DNA of 64,000 bases from DATKUK01 sp035530655. GTDB taxonomy: Bacteria > Planctomycetota > Phycisphaerae > UBA1845 > DATKUK01. The position numbers and the translations under genes are program-made. The notes below the pieces were generated by a model. The model worked only from the letters and a program-made list of their open reading frames with translations, was not told the DNA's origin and ran no database searches. This document shows, piece after piece, positions 63,847 to 64,000 of this stretch. Numbering within the stretch: position 1 is the first letter of the stretch; the number at the start of each line of letters is the position of its first letter. Where the stretch lies: NCBI GenBank assembly GCA_035530655.1, contig DATKUK010000063.1, positions 68,031-132,030 of the forward strand. Reading direction: 5' to 3'.

Positions 63847-64000
63847 ATGAGGAGGATAGCGGTTTACGTAGGATTGGACTACCACCAGGATTCGGTACAG
63901 GTGTGTGTGATGGACGCAGGCGGTCAGACGCTGATGAACCGGCGGTGTGCGAACGACTGGCTGGCCATCGTGGAGGCGGTGGCGGGCTATGGGCGTGTAG
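63847..64000 (+). mobile_element. IS110-type transposase, 3' end outside the window
   Basis: The first 51 codons are present. VYVGLDYHQDSVQVCVMD fits the N-terminal DEDD RuvC-like motif of IS110/IS1111 transposases, which cut DNA at a target chosen by a bridge RNA. Only the window edge cuts it; no internal stop is seen. The left boundary of the element is not certain. Confidence 0.75.

Overview
The window is GC-rich, densely coded chromosomal DNA that most resembles a planctomycete, probably of the Phycisphaerae side. This is an inference from family content, not a placement. The signs are an H-Xn-DG pseudopilin-like protein fused to an anti-sigma-like head, two ECF sigma/anti-sigma pairs, several Gfo/Idh/MocA oxidoreductases, a UroD-like enzyme beside one of them, a secreted DUF4091 protein, a parallel beta-helix protein, and coaE next to a rho whose ATPase loop reads APPRTGKT.

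Layout. 1-11.6 kb: 3' part of a flagellin gene, an EamA transporter, ligA, a small cupin, then a minus-strand group of carbohydrate/surface proteins (DUF4091, LamG plus beta-helix, HEAT repeats) and an FHA protein. 11.8-15.1 kb is accessory DNA: tRNA-Pro(GGG), a cut-off lipoprotein frame running into the tRNA, a complete insertion sequence with 16-bp inverted ends, and an OLD-like ATPase gene whose probable downstream partner was cut three codons in by that insertion. 15.3-23.2 kb: sigma-54 activator, ECF sigma factor with its odd anti-sigma/pseudopilin hybrid, oxidoreductase, S9 peptidase and thioredoxin-fold protein. 23.3-35 kb: an orphan beta-class DNA methyltransferase followed by a free-standing copy of its C-terminal domain, rtcA, a ferritin-like protein, an EEP-fold hydrolase, a FlgM-like protein, an amidase, nrtR-nadA with a visible NrtR-type operator, and metabolic enzymes. 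35.6-41.3 kb: coaE-rho, thiD, a secreted EEP protein and a GH4 enzyme. 41.9-44.7 kb: a second ECF/anti-sigma pair and a nitrilase-family enzyme.

45-48.7 kb holds the most unusual locus: one very large protein that joins a calcineurin-like phosphoesterase, a NACHT NTPase and a C-terminal formylglycine-generating-enzyme (C-type-lectin-like) fold. Its last 40 codons look like the variable region of a diversity-generating retroelement target: candidate variable codons all end in C or T, and a short perfect hairpin lies just past the stop. No reverse transcriptase or template repeat was found in the window, so any retroelement would have to act from elsewhere. 48.8-52.6 kb is a MacAB-like export operon. 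53-58.1 kb is a plus-strand run of GH39-like, DJ-1/PfpI, UroD-like, Gfo/Idh/MocA and methyltransferase genes. 58.2-63.6 kb holds nth, an O-methyltransferase, an Mrp ATPase lacking the usual CxxC, a GT39-like membrane glycosyltransferase and a TPR protein. The window ends inside an IS110-type transposase gene whose ribosome binding site lies in a perfect 12-bp inverted repeat.
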